This document shows positions 8,613-17,472 of a stretch of 53,396 bases of DNA, in pieces. The stretch lies in NCBI GenBank assembly GCA_020403045.1, contig JADBYK010000068.1, positions 1-53,396 of the forward strand. Reading direction: 5' to 3'. The notes under the pieces are model-generated. The model searched no databases. It was not told the DNA's origin and saw nothing but the letters and a program-made list of their open reading frames with translations. A program made the translations under genes and the position numbers. Within the stretch, counting starts at the first letter, position 1; each line of letters starts with the position of its first letter. Source of the stretch: Cytophagales bacterium (GTDB lineage Bacteria; Bacteroidota; Bacteroidia; Cytophagales; Cyclobacteriaceae).

Positions 8613-11531
8613 ATGAAAATTATAGTCATTGCTTCACTTATTGCAATTGCCCAAGTTTGTTCTGCACAAGAGCGAAGCAGCTTCAACATTACACAACAAA
8701 ATGGTCTTCCCTCCAATACGGTATATGACTTATTTCACGATAGCCGTGGCTTTTTGTGGGTTGCCACTGAAAATGGGGTTGCTCGCTTTAATGGTACCGA
8801 GTTCACTTCCTACGACCATAAAAAAGTGCGCTCAAAAGCCGTTAGTGGTTTGTTTGAAGACAAATTCGGTCGAATTTGGTGTCATAACTTTTATGGCGAA
8901 ATTTTATTTATCGAAAATGACACACTCCGAAAATTAGACTCCTGGGAAAGTAGATATGAGGAGGGTTTTCCAACTATTTCTAACTTGGGAGATAGCCTTC
9001 TCATTAGCACACAGCGACACATTTACTCATACGATCTTCTAAAAAAGCAGTGGCGCTTGTTAGACTCAAAAATTGCCAACCTGCCTACCCTTATACGTTA
9101 TCATGCAGTTCATGACCGCGAAACGTGGGTATGTGCCACAACGGGAACACAAACCTTCATTAAGTCGTTATCCACAGGCGGGCGAGCGCTAGAGATGCCC
9201 AAACGAAATAGATCTAAATCCCCTACGCTATTTCAATTGAATTACTGGAAAGGGAAAACCCGGATTCTCAACATTGTGGATAATGAATTGTACGAACTTC
9301 GATATGATACTATTGTGGATGTCAGTTCAGCTTACAGAAAGCAATTGGCAAAATCAAGATCTATTAAATCACTAGGTGACTCTATTTTAGCACTCTATGG
9401 CAACCAGGGAATCGAACTGTTTTTTAAGAATAGCTGGATAGAGTTACTAAACGGAAAAAATGTAAGTGCAATTACCAGCGATCGAGAAGGCGGTTTATGG
9501 GTATCAACCCTCAACGAAGGACTATTCTTTTTTCCCAATCTCTTTACCACGATTTTTTCCAAAACGAAGTACGGGCTTTTTACAAAACTTGCGTTTGATT
9601 CTATTCACCACCGGTTGTTTGCTGGAAAATACAATGGGCAAGTAGCTGTTATCGATTCGTCTGTAATTGTAAAAACCATCTTCACATCCAACCAAAAAGA
9701 AATTCAAAGTCTTTACGTGGATCAAGAATCAAACCAGCTCTTGGTATTTTCAGATCGCCTTTATTTTTTTGATCTAACTAGTTTTCAAAAAAAAGGACAA
9801 GTAGAAATCGGTGCCGTTAAGTCCATTGTTAAACTAAAAGGATTTTTTTATTTGGCTACCTCCGGTGGTGTTTATTTGTTAAACCCATCTTCCAATTTAA
9901 CAACTCGTTTACCCTTTGACTACCGAACCTCGCGTATGGCTTTTGTGCCCACAACCAACGAGTTGTGGATTGGCACACAGAAAGGTGTGATGATCTTCTC
10001 TTTTGAAACAAACAAACAGACCTGGTGGAAACCCGATTCCACGAGTATCTCTCCAGGAGTTTCTGCTATGGAACTACTGCCTGACAATCAATTACTCATA
10101 GGTACACTGACAGATGGCGTATACCAGCTTAGCGGCCATAGGCTGTTGAACAAAATAACCAAAATGAAAGGACTGCCGTCCGATCATATTACTGCGCTAT
10201 CATACGATCAGGGAAAACTATGGATTGGAACGGATCGTGGTCTTTGTTCATATACTCTTAAGGACAAAACTTTCTTCACTTTGGATGCTGCCAAAGGGTT
10301 GGCCGGCAACGAAGTATATTCACTCGTTGCTTCGTCAATGGGCCTTTGGGTCAGCCACTCAGAGGGGCTTCAATATTTTAAACGGCTTCCTGGTAAGAAC
10401 ACCTCGAAACCATTGATCCATCTAAAGCAAGTCACTTCTGATGGAAAGTCGATTAATAACTTCACACGAGAAATCAGGTTGCAGCCATTCTCGCGCCAAT
10501 TGACCATTACTTTTGATGTTTCTAACGACTTGAAAGGACGCGGAACAACAATGATTCGGTATAGAGTCAAAGGATTAGATCTAGACAGATGGAATGAAGT
10601 ATCGCTGGCTACTCCCGTAGCAAATTTTCTATCCATCCCGTCCGGAAATTATACATTAGAAGTTGTTGCTCTTAATGAAGATGGTGTCCTTTCGTCCAAT
10701 AGGCTTCTTATTCCGGTTATCGCGATGGCACCATTTTGGGAAACAACTTGGTTTATTTTTTTCGCTGCATTACTTTTACTAACAGGAATCTCTTCAATAC
10801 TCTATTTCCGATTAAAAAGGCTGAGCGAAATAAACCAAGCCGCGCTGGTACAGCAAAATCTCAGCCAAGAGCTTCGTATTGCCCAACTAACTTCAATTCG
10901 AGCGCAAATGAATCCACACTTTGTTTTCAATACACTAGCGCACATACAAAGTCAAGTGTTGAATGGAATGAAAGAAGCAGCCAACCAAAGCATTCAGGAC
11001 TTCTCAAGCCTACTCCGCAAAGTACTTGATTTTTCATCCAAAGAGTTGATCCCCTTACAGGATGAGATTGAAGTACTTCAAAAATATTTAAGTATTGAAA
11101 AAGACCGGTTTGATGGATCATTGCAGTACGAAATCGCTGTTGCAGAATCCGTTCGAAACGAAATAGTGCATATTCCATCTTTACTCACCCAGCCATTCGT
11201 GGAAAATGCGCTGCGTCATGGACTCATGCACAGAACCGGAGAGAAAAAACTATCGATTCGTTTTGATCTGGAGAACGACTGCTTAGTTATTTTAATTAGA
11301 GATAACGGGATCGGCCGCAAAGCCTCAGCCGAATTTAACAAAGCAAGAAAAAAAGAGCATCAGTCATTTGCCCTTGAAGCTTATAGCCGGAGAATTGATC
11401 TTCTGAATGCATCGCGTGACAGGAAGATAGAGTTAGCCATCAATGATCATTACAATGAACTGGGGGCGGCCACTGGCACCTCGGTTTTTATAACTATACC
11501 CCTTGAAGATGAGCCTGCAAGAAAAAAATGA
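8613..11531 (+). CDS. Two-component sensor histidine kinase: Reg_prop propeller, Y_Y_Y, LytS-type kinase
   Basis: 972 aa inner-membrane sensor. Signal peptide (about 1-18), then a periplasmic propeller of Reg_prop repeats (for example NGLPSNTVYDLFHDSRGFLW near residue 30, GLPSDHITALSYDQGKLWIG near 520), then a Y_Y_Y domain (about 625-705) and one membrane segment (about 710-735). The cytoplasmic part is the His_kinase (PF06580) type: QMNPHFVFN with the phospho-accepting His, then an HATPase with N-box VENALRHGL and RDNGIGR. It overlaps the response-regulator gene by 23 nt, so they are translationally coupled partners. Unlike hybrid SusC/D-linked sensors it has no fused receiver, and no polysaccharide-utilisation genes are nearby, so the stimulus is unknown. 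Confidence 0.93.
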   Translation: MKIIVIASLIAIAQVCSAQERSSFNITQQNGLPSNTVYDLFHDSRGFLWVATENGVARFNGTEFTSYDHKKVRSKAVSGLFEDKFGRIWCHNFYGEILFIENDTLRKLDSWESRYEEGFPTISNLGDSLLISTQRHIYSYDLLKKQWRLLDSKIANLPTLIRYHAVHDRETWVCATTGTQTFIKSLSTGGRALEMPKRNRSKSPTLFQLNYWKGKTRILNIVDNELYELRYDTIVDVSSAYRKQLAKSRSIKSLGDSILALYGNQGIELFFKNSWIELLNGKNVSAITSDREGGLWVSTLNEGLFFFPNLFTTIFSKTKYGLFTKLAFDSIHHRLFAGKYNGQVAVIDSSVIVKTIFTSNQKEIQSLYVDQESNQLLVFSDRLYFFDLTSFQKKGQVEIGAVKSIVKLKGFFYLATSGGVYLLNPSSNLTTRLPFDYRTSRMAFVPTTNELWIGTQKGVMIFSFETNKQTWWKPDSTSISPGVSAMELLPDNQLLIGTLTDGVYQLSGHRLLNKITKMKGLPSDHITALSYDQGKLWIGTDRGLCSYTLKDKTFFTLDAAKGLAGNEVYSLVASSMGLWVSHSEGLQYFKRLPGKNTSKPLIHLKQVTSDGKSINNFTREIRLQPFSRQLTITFDVSNDLKGRGTTMIRYRVKGLDLDRWNEVSLATPVANFLSIPSGNYTLEVVALNEDGVLSSNRLLIPVIAMAPFWETTWFIFFAALLLLTGISSILYFRLKRLSEINQAALVQQNLSQELRIAQLTSIRAQMNPHFVFNTLAHIQSQVLNGMKEAANQSIQDFSSLLRKVLDFSSKELIPLQDEIEVLQKYLSIEKDRFDGSLQYEIAVAESVRNEIVHIPSLLTQPFVENALRHGLMHRTGEKKLSIRFDLENDCLVILIRDNGIGRKASAEFNKARKKEHQSFALEAYSRRIDLLNASRDRKIELAINDHYNELGAATGTSVFITIPLEDEPARKK

Positions 11532-12291
11532 GTCGATATCAGTGCTTTTGGTCGATGATGAAAAATCAGTTCGAGCTGCACTAAAGGAGCTTCTGCATCC
11601 TTTCTCTTCGATCACCATCGTAGGCGAGGCGGCTAATATTCCGGAAGCGGTGAAAGAAATCCATCTGCACAAACCCGATCTTATTTTCCTGGATATTGAA
11701 ATGCCAGGCTACACAGGCCTTCAGCTACTTGAATTTTTCAACCCAAACGAAGTCAACTTTGACATCATTTTTGTAACCGCTTTTAATGAATATGCAATAC
11801 AAGCTTTTAAGGTTTCTGCATTTGATTATCTATTAAAACCTGTTAACCAGCAAGAGCTCGAACAAACCCTGCAGCGTTATATGGATAGTGTGCGAAACGT
11901 AAAACTCCCTGAGCGGGTAAACCTTTTAAAAGAGGTGTATGCAAAAGAAGAAATGCCAAGTCAAATTGCTGTTAGTTCGTTGCAAGGCATCGACTTCGTC
12001 CAGTTGGATAATATTATTCTTTTTGAAGCTTCGGGTGCCTACACGAACATTATTCTAAGGGCAGGAGAACCCCTTTTAGCTAGTAAACCCCTTGGAGAAT
12101 TTGAATTAGTTCTTCAAAAAAATCCGCGCTTCTTCAGAGCACACCGCTCATATCTTATCAACTTGAAACAGGTACGAAAACTTTCAAGCAAAGAGGGCGA
12201 TGTAATTATCATGGAAAAAGAGATAGAAGTACCCCTTTCGAGATACCGCAAAAAGGAGTTTGAACACGCCATCGCAGGGTTAAAGATTTAA
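11509..12291 (+). CDS. LytTR-family response regulator
   Basis: 260 aa cytoplasmic transcription regulator paired with the kinase upstream. Residues about 10-125 are a receiver domain: acidic pair VDDE, phospho-acceptor Asp62 in LIFLDIEMPG, T in FVTAFN, and the Lys of LLKPV. Residues about 155-258 are a LytTR DNA-binding domain (DNIILFEASGAYTNI, FFRAHRSYLINL, VPLSRYRK). The ATG at 11509 was chosen over the in-frame TTG at 11503; either way the start lies inside the end of the kinase gene. LytTR regulators usually bind paired direct repeats ahead of targets. No obvious target is adjacent. Confidence 0.93.
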   Translation: MSLQEKNESISVLLVDDEKSVRAALKELLHPFSSITIVGEAANIPEAVKEIHLHKPDLIFLDIEMPGYTGLQLLEFFNPNEVNFDIIFVTAFNEYAIQAFKVSAFDYLLKPVNQQELEQTLQRYMDSVRNVKLPERVNLLKEVYAKEEMPSQIAVSSLQGIDFVQLDNIILFEASGAYTNIILRAGEPLLASKPLGEFELVLQKNPRFFRAHRSYLINLKQVRKLSSKEGDVIIMEKEIEVPLSRYRKKEFEHAIAGLKI

Positions 12292-12395
12292 CAAGAAAAT
12301 GTCATTTGACTTGTTGCTCTTTCAATGACCATTGAAAATGAATCTATTGGAATGTTTCCCTTTTTTAGCTTTTCAATAATTTAGGTTAAAACGAG

Positions 12396-12403
12396 TATTT
12401 TTG
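12396..12403 (+). promoter_or_regulatory. Candidate -7 box TATTTTTG ahead of the first alpha/beta hydrolase
   Basis: TATTTTTG fits the Bacteroidota -7 consensus TAnnTTTG. Transcription would start near 12410, which puts the GTG at 12409 outside the message and favours the ATG at 12436. No clear -33 TTG lies at 19-nt spacing. Confidence 0.5.
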
Positions 12404-12435
12404 GAGCTGTGGTCATTAAAAAATCTATTAAACGC

Positions 12436-13224
12436 ATGCTATTTTTTATTGGGCTAGTGCCACTATTGGTGGTGGTATCTACTGGGCTATTTTATCTCTT
12501 TCCAGAAAAATTTATTTTCCAACCAAAGATGCTGGCTGCTGAGCACCTCTTTCAATTTGACCAGCCCTTTGAAGAATATTTTATTAAAACACCTGATGGA
12601 GAAACCTTAAACGCGCTTCTCTTTAAATCCCCCAACACACCTAAAGGGTTCATCCTATACTTTCACGGTAATGCTGGCAATTTACAGCGTTGGGGTAACT
12701 ACGCCATCGACTTCACTGAACTTGATTATGATATTTTAATGGTAGAATACAGAGGCTATGGAAAAAGTACTGGCACGCCAAGCGAAGTCGACTTTTATGC
12801 GGATGCTCAAGTGGTTTTAGACTGGGCAAAAGCAAACATTCCATTCTCCCGTCTGATCATTTACGGGCGATCACTAGGCTCTGGTGTAGCCACACAACTC
12901 GCTATTAAGAATTCTCCCGACCTACTCATTCTTGAAACACCTTTTGACGAGTTGAAAGGGGTTATTAATACACCACTACGACCGTTGCTATCACTATTTC
13001 CAGCGCGATATCATTTTCCAAATGATAAAAACATTCCACTTCTAAAGTGTAAAAAAGTAATTTTTCACGGAACACTTGATTGGGTTGTTCCCTTGTCATC
13101 GGCACTCAAGTTAAAACCATTGTTGAGTCAAGAAGATCGCTTTTTTATTATTGAAGGTGGTGGACATAGAAACCTAAACAAGTTTAAAGAATTTCGAGAG
13201 GGGCTTGCTGAAGTGTTGAATTGA
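12436..13224 (+). CDS. Membrane-anchored alpha/beta hydrolase (BEM46-like)
   Basis: 262 aa. An N-terminal hydrophobic anchor (about residues 1-22) precedes an alpha/beta-hydrolase fold. Visible: oxyanion-region FHGNAGN, nucleophile elbow GRSLGSG with catalytic Ser, Asp in HGTLDWVVP and His in GGGHRNL, a full Ser-Asp-His triad. It belongs to the serine-hydrolase group annotated BEM46-like or 'lysophospholipase'; the substrate is not predictable. An in-frame GTG at 12409 would add nine residues (KKSIKR-rich). I prefer the ATG because the paralogue downstream also begins directly at the anchor and a -7 box sits at 12396-12403. The pair probably arose by duplication. Confidence 0.85.
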   Translation: MLFFIGLVPLLVVVSTGLFYLFPEKFIFQPKMLAAEHLFQFDQPFEEYFIKTPDGETLNALLFKSPNTPKGFILYFHGNAGNLQRWGNYAIDFTELDYDILMVEYRGYGKSTGTPSEVDFYADAQVVLDWAKANIPFSRLIIYGRSLGSGVATQLAIKNSPDLLILETPFDELKGVINTPLRPLLSLFPARYHFPNDKNIPLLKCKKVIFHGTLDWVVPLSSALKLKPLLSQEDRFFIIEGGGHRNLNKFKEFREGLAEVLN

Positions 13225-13336
13225 ATTCAACTTGAATCACTTTGAGTCTTATCAAACTGAGTTTGTCGAATTCCATTAAGTTCTGAGGTATTTATTGCAA
13301 GTCGACATTCGGAAATATTTTCCTATCTTGGCTTAA

Positions 13337-14134
13337 ATGGTCTGGCTATTTTCTATCGCGGGTATTTACGTAGGCTTCTGCCTCTTTTTCTATTTTTTTC
13401 AGCACCTTTTTTTCTTCAGACCGGAAAAGTTAACCCGGGCGTTCGAATATAAATATGCTTTTCCGTTCGAAGAATTAGATTTTGAAATGGAAGACGGAGG
13501 GCGCATCAATGCCATCTACTTTAAAGTACCGAACTCAAGAGGAGTTGTCTATTATCTGAAAGGAAATTCTAAAAGCATCAAAGGGTGGGGAAAATTTGCC
13601 AAGGACTTTTTGAGCAATGGATATGATTTTTTTATGATGGATTATCGAGGCTTCGGAAAAAGTCAAGGAAAGCGAAGTCAAGAGAAAGTATTTAATGATG
13701 CGCAATTCATCTACAAATGGCTCACCAAAACATATGCTGAAGATAAAATCGTTTTATATGGCCGGTCGTGGGGTAGCGGCATCGCAGCCCGAATTTCATC
13801 TTGGAACAAGCCACGCATGCTAATTCTGGATTCTCCCTATTTTAGTTTCTTCTACAACATTAATCGGTATATATTTTTTACTCCTCTTCGATGGATGCTG
13901 AAGTATGATATCAGAACAGATCAATATTTGAAAACTACGGAATGCCCTGTCCATATCATTCATGGAACCAAAGATCGACTCGTTTCTTTTGAACAGAGCG
14001 AAAAATTAAAGGCTTTGTATCCAACTAAAATTGAGTTACATGCTATTGAGGGGGCTCGGCATAATAACTTGCCCGACTTCTCTGAGTTCTTTGAGATTCT
14101 CTATTCTGTTTTGTATGTAAAGCCAAATTCATAA
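13337..14134 (+). CDS. Second membrane-anchored alpha/beta hydrolase, paralogue of the preceding gene
   Basis: 265 aa, with an N-terminal hydrophobic anchor (about residues 1-25) and hydrolase fold. It aligns along its whole length with the gene upstream: YRGFGKSQG versus YRGYGKSTG, nucleophile elbow GRSWGSG, acid in HGTKDRLVS, His in GARHNNLPD. The triad is complete, but the oxyanion-region HG motif of the paralogue (YFHGNAGN) reads YLKGNSKS here, so the His-Gly pair is lost and substrate handling may differ. It lies 13 nt ahead of the acyl-CoA ligase gene and may be co-transcribed with it, hinting at lipid or ester metabolism. A weak -7-like TATCTTG lies at 13324-13330. Confidence 0.85.
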   Translation: MVWLFSIAGIYVGFCLFFYFFQHLFFFRPEKLTRAFEYKYAFPFEELDFEMEDGGRINAIYFKVPNSRGVVYYLKGNSKSIKGWGKFAKDFLSNGYDFFMMDYRGFGKSQGKRSQEKVFNDAQFIYKWLTKTYAEDKIVLYGRSWGSGIAARISSWNKPRMLILDSPYFSFFYNINRYIFFTPLRWMLKYDIRTDQYLKTTECPVHIIHGTKDRLVSFEQSEKLKALYPTKIELHAIEGARHNNLPDFSEFFEILYSVLYVKPNS

Positions 14135-14147
14135 AAACTGAATCCCG

Positions 14148-15947
14148 ATGGCCATCGTAACCAAAAAAGTTGATTTCACCCGGGTGTTTGAATTGATTCA
14201 TTATCAAAAGGAAAAATACCCTAATCAAAAGTCTTTAAACTATTTTTTACAAGGCCAATGGAAAAGTCAAACAACAGAGGAAATTCAAAACAAAATAAAT
14301 GCACTATCCTGTTGGTTTTTGGCAAATCAATTTAAACCAAGAGAAAAAATTATTTTGGTTCCTGTTATTGGCAGTCCTGATTGGATGATATTGGACTTCG
14401 CTTGCCAGCAAGTAGGTCTTGTTGTAGTACCCATTCATCCCACATTGAACGAAAATGAGTTTAATGCCATTGTTACCGAAACGGAAGCTAGACTATGCAT
14501 CACACTGGATGAAGGACTTTATTTCAGGTTTTTCGCTTTCAAAGAAAAAGTAAATACTGGCCTCCAACTATTTCATCTGCAACCCGATAAAGTAAATTTC
14601 TTTAAGCCTATTCAAGATTCCAAAACAAGTCATGAACTCATGACAATGGTGAACTCCTTTCGAAATACGATCGGGGAAGACGATATCGTCACCATACTTT
14701 ACACATCGGGGAGTACCGGGCTATCAAAAGGTGTAATGCTTTCACACCGAAACATTGTACACAACATCAAAGCAGTGTTAACTATTCTGCCGCTCGAGCC
14801 GGGAGATCGAGTGTTAAGCTTCCTTCCGTTCAGTCACATCTTCGAAAGAGCCTCCTGCTATGTATATATTGCTTTTGGCGCATCGCTCTATTTTAGCCAA
14901 AATAAAGAAAGCTTTGTAAACGATTTTAAAACGGTTCGTCCCATTTTTTGTAGTAGCGTGCCGCGCGTGCTTGAAAAGATGTATGACTATATGGAAGAGC
15001 AAACGCTGGGAAAAAATATTCTTAAAAAGAAGTTGATTACGTGGGCAATGAATGTAGGCAAGCACTACGGACCAGAAAAAAAACTAAAACCAATATACCA
15101 GTTAGAGCTCATCATGGCACGTTTGCTCGTCTTGCGGCAATGGAGAAAACGTTTGGGCGGAAAAATAAAATACATGGCGGTAGGTGCGGCCTCCCTACGA
15201 CCGGATATAGGAAGGCTTTTTTCTGCTGCCGGTATATACATCGTTGAAGGATATGGTATGACGGAGGCTGCTCCACTTATTTCTATGAACCGATTTGAGC
15301 CGGGCCTCAATCGATTTGGTACTGTCGGTTTGCCACTACCTGGCGTTGAAGTGAGAATAGACACCCCAAATGAAAACAACGAAGGAGAAATTCTCGTGAA
15401 AGGTCCCAATGTAATGAAGGGCTATTACAAAAAAACAGAATTAACAGGTGAGACAATCACACCCGATGGCTGGTTTCATACAGGCGACATCGGCAAATTC
15501 GTTTATAAGCGTTTTTTAAAAATAACTGATCGAAAGAAAGATATTTTTAAAACATCCTCCGGAAAATATATAGCGCCACAACAACTTGAAAATCATCTGA
15601 AGCAATCTCTTTTTATCGAACGCTGTATGATTATCGGCTTTCAGCGTCCTTATGTCACTGCCTTACTAGTCCCTCAATTTGAAAGCGTAAGATCATGGTG
15701 CGATCAAAATGATATTCACTGGACGGCTCCACAATTTATGGTTCACAATATCAAAGTGCGCGCAAAATTTCAACAAGAGATAGACAAGCTCAATAAAGAA
15801 CTGCCACACTATGAAACCATTAGAAGTTTTGTTTTATGTCATCAGGATTGGAGTATCGAGAAAGGAGAAGTAACGCCCACCTGGAAACCCATCAGAAAGC
15901 AACTCGAGAAAAATTATGAATTAGATATTGATAAATTGTATCGATAA
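14148..15947 (+). CDS. Long-chain fatty-acid-CoA ligase (AMP-forming)
   Basis: 599 aa adenylating enzyme of the FadD15-like, eukaryote-type long-chain acyl-CoA synthetase group: fatty acid + ATP + CoA to acyl-CoA. Motifs in order: P-loop ILYTSGSTGLSKGVMLSH (about residue 184), EGYGMTEAAP (about 366), GWFHTGDIG with the ribose-binding Asp, and ITDRKKDIFKTSSGKY carrying the hinge and a likely catalytic Lys. The size is typical for the group. It follows the second hydrolase by 13 nt and precedes ridA by 24 nt, consistent with one transcript. It probably activates exogenous or turnover fatty acids; chain-length preference cannot be read from sequence. Confidence 0.92.
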   Translation: MAIVTKKVDFTRVFELIHYQKEKYPNQKSLNYFLQGQWKSQTTEEIQNKINALSCWFLANQFKPREKIILVPVIGSPDWMILDFACQQVGLVVVPIHPTLNENEFNAIVTETEARLCITLDEGLYFRFFAFKEKVNTGLQLFHLQPDKVNFFKPIQDSKTSHELMTMVNSFRNTIGEDDIVTILYTSGSTGLSKGVMLSHRNIVHNIKAVLTILPLEPGDRVLSFLPFSHIFERASCYVYIAFGASLYFSQNKESFVNDFKTVRPIFCSSVPRVLEKMYDYMEEQTLGKNILKKKLITWAMNVGKHYGPEKKLKPIYQLELIMARLLVLRQWRKRLGGKIKYMAVGAASLRPDIGRLFSAAGIYIVEGYGMTEAAPLISMNRFEPGLNRFGTVGLPLPGVEVRIDTPNENNEGEILVKGPNVMKGYYKKTELTGETITPDGWFHTGDIGKFVYKRFLKITDRKKDIFKTSSGKYIAPQQLENHLKQSLFIERCMIIGFQRPYVTALLVPQFESVRSWCDQNDIHWTAPQFMVHNIKVRAKFQQEIDKLNKELPHYETIRSFVLCHQDWSIEKGEVTPTWKPIRKQLEKNYELDIDKLYR

Positions 15948-15971
15948 AATCTAAAATAAACAACAAATCCT

Positions 15972-16355
15972 ATGGAGAAAGTTTTTACAAATGCAGCCCC
16001 TAAAGCTATCGGGCCTTATTCCCATGCCATGAAATCAGGTAATCTGGTTTTTTGTTCTGGACAAACTCCTTTGAATCCGGAAACCATGTTGATTGAAGGA
16101 GCAACGGTAACTGAACAAACCACTTTAGTGCTAACTAATCTTGAAGCAGTATTGATTGCGGCAGGCTGCACGCGCGCCAATGTTTTGAAAACATCAGTAT
16201 TTTTAAAAAACTTTGCTGATTTTGAAAAGATGAACAAATCCTATGAGGCCTTTTTTGGAGATCATAAACCTGCAAGAACCACAGTGGAAGTCAGCCGACT
16301 TCCACGTGAAGCCCTGGTTGAGATTGAATGTATAGCCGAGGTGCCGAAGATCTAA
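15972..16355 (+). CDS. ridA: RidA/YjgF family reactive-intermediate deaminase
   Basis: 127 aa, the usual family length. RidA hydrolyses reactive enamine/imine intermediates released by PLP enzymes such as threonine dehydratase, and works as a cytosolic trimer. Visible: the N-terminal [11 protein letters not shown] signature, SGQTPL, and [11 protein letters not shown] carrying the substrate-carboxylate-binding Arg, followed by VEIECIA. Its stop overlaps the stop of the convergent cyclophilin gene (4 nt shared). RidA subgroups differ in substrate; this one has the full active set as far as can be judged by eye. Confidence 0.93.
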   Translation: MEKVFTNAAPKAIGPYSHAMKSGNLVFCSGQTPLNPETMLIEGATVTEQTTLVLTNLEAVLIAAGCTRANVLKTSVFLKNFADFEKMNKSYEAFFGDHKPARTTVEVSRLPREALVEIECIAEVPKI

Positions 16356-16798
16356 GCGGCCACTTCTTCTTTAATTACCACTTTCTCCATTACATCTCCT
16401 TGGCGGATGGCATCAACGATGTCCACGCCTTCCACAACTTTACCAAATACCGTGTGATTGCGGTCTAAGTGTTTGGTATTATCACGTGAATGGCAGATAA
16501 AGAATTGAGAGCCTCCAGTGTTTCTTCCGGCATGTGCCATTGAAAGAACGCCACGATCGTGGTATTGATTATCACCCGTGAGTTCGCAATCAATTTTATA
16601 GCCAGGGCCTCCATTTCCTATTCCATTTGGGCACCCCCCCTGAATCATAAAGTTGGGAATCACCCTGTGAAAGGTGAGTCCATCATAGAACCCTTTCTCA
16701 GCCAAAGTGATAAAATTTTTAACTGTGTTCGGGGCATCTTTCTCAAAGAAATTAATCTTCATAATTCCCTTTTTGGTGTGAATTTCTGCTATCTTCAT
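16352..16798 (-). CDS. Peptidyl-prolyl cis-trans isomerase, cyclophilin type
   Basis: 148 aa, a single compact cyclophilin domain with no signal peptide, so cytoplasmic (PpiB-like). Catalytic and binding motifs: [13 protein letters not shown] with the catalytic Arg, [15 protein letters not shown], and the [10 protein letters not shown] region. It lacks the Trp of eukaryotic cyclosporin-sensitive forms (LDRNHTVFG has His), so cyclosporin binding is probably weak. Convergent with ridA (overlapping stops) and divergent from the zinc-ribbon gene 57 nt away. Confidence 0.94.
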   Translation of the reverse strand: MKIAEIHTKKGIMKINFFEKDAPNTVKNFITLAEKGFYDGLTFHRVIPNFMIQGGCPNGIGNGGPGYKIDCELTGDNQYHDRGVLSMAHAGRNTGGSQFFICHSRDNTKHLDRNHTVFGKVVEGVDIVDAIRQGDVMEKVVIKEEVAA

Positions 16799-16855
16799 TG
16801 GTGTATTTAAATTTTGCGCAAGGTACTAGCAGATTCTCCAATTGCCAACAACTAT

Positions 16856-17116
16856 ATGAAAACCTGCCCGAGTCAAAAAAGGATGTATCCTACAGAAGAA
16901 ATTGCAGAAGATGCTCTAATCGAGGCACATATGCGGTTCGAATACGGAAAACAGGGTGGCCCTATCGCGGTCTATCTTTGTGGCGATTGCGGGCACTTTC
17001 ATTTCACCTCTCAGGGAATCCCTAATAAAAAGTTAAGGGAACACATAGAAAGCGGCAAGATGAAAACACAAAAGCTGGCTCATCAATGGGAATCAAAAAT
17101 CAAAAAAAGGTTTTGA
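16856..17116 (+). CDS. Small zinc-ribbon-like protein
   Basis: 86 aa, cytoplasmic. One CPSQK motif near the N-terminus and one CGDCGHFHFTSQG motif near residue 57 supply Cys/His ligands for a likely zinc ribbon, with a basic, helical C-terminal tail. The pattern (CPSxK...Y.T...A....AVYxCxxCGxFHLTSxG) recurs in small uncharacterised bacterial proteins; function unknown. The ATG at 16856 is preferred to an in-frame TTG at 16814, because that TTG lies within a -7-like box (TAAATTTTG, 16808-16816) that would start transcription near 16823. Confidence 0.75.
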   Translation: MKTCPSQKRMYPTEEIAEDALIEAHMRFEYGKQGGPIAVYLCGDCGHFHFTSQGIPNKKLREHIESGKMKTQKLAHQWESKIKKRF

Positions 17117-17345
17117 CTTGGTCGAATCCCAATAAAAAAAAGAGTCTCCAAGACCAAAACGTTTGAAACTACGCTGCAAAGGCCAAAAAGTGGCATTGAA
17201 AAAAAGTATGGTTAGCTTGGTTTCATTTCGAATTGACAGTGGATAGATACCCAAATTCACAAAGGCATGTAACCAACTACTATTGTTGCCAGTTTGAGAC
17301 TTTCAGGTCTCCGTTTTTTTCACATTTAATTTAACAAACTTAATT
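17117..17345. other. Leader region ahead of the small membrane protein and SPFH gene
   Basis: 229 bp without a recognised gene. Near its end GAGAC (17296-17300) pairs with GTCTC (17307-17311), followed by seven T (17314-17320): a short hairpin that could be a weak terminator or attenuator for the 17346 transcript. No convincing promoter box was found. Confidence 0.35.
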
Positions 17346-17468
17346 ATGATCAGACTAGCTCTCGCGGTCGGGTTTCTGGCCGTATTCGGTATTGTCGCGT
17401 ATGCAACTGTGTTGCTACTGACGAACTATTTTTCAAACAAAAACAATTCTACTAAAAACAAAAACTAG
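17346..17468 (+). CDS. 40-residue single-pass membrane protein upstream of the SPFH gene
   Basis: ATG at 17346 opens 40 codons ending in TAG at 17466-17468. The product has an Arg at residue 3, one hydrophobic helix (about residues 4-25, rich in Ala/Leu/Val/Phe) and a polar Asn/Lys/Ser tail, as expected for a small inner-membrane protein with a 'positive-outside tail' or short cytoplasmic end. It stops 4 nt before the ATG of the SPFH/band-7 gene, typical of coupled genes, so it may be a partner or assembly factor of that protein. I know of no named family; the call rests on composition, start and spacing. Confidence 0.6.
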   Translation: MIRLALAVGFLAVFGIVAYATVLLLTNYFSNKNNSTKNKN

Positions 17469-17472
17469 ACTC

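Noticed and set aside
12292-12408. AACAAG/CTTGTT and TTCAATG palindromes after the LytTR gene as a terminator
   Set aside because: Short stems without a T-run at the right place; not strong enough to list.
12409-12435. GTG start for the first hydrolase adding a basic N-terminus
   Set aside because: The transcription start predicted from the -7 box falls just after it and the paralogue starts at the anchor itself; kept only as an alternative.
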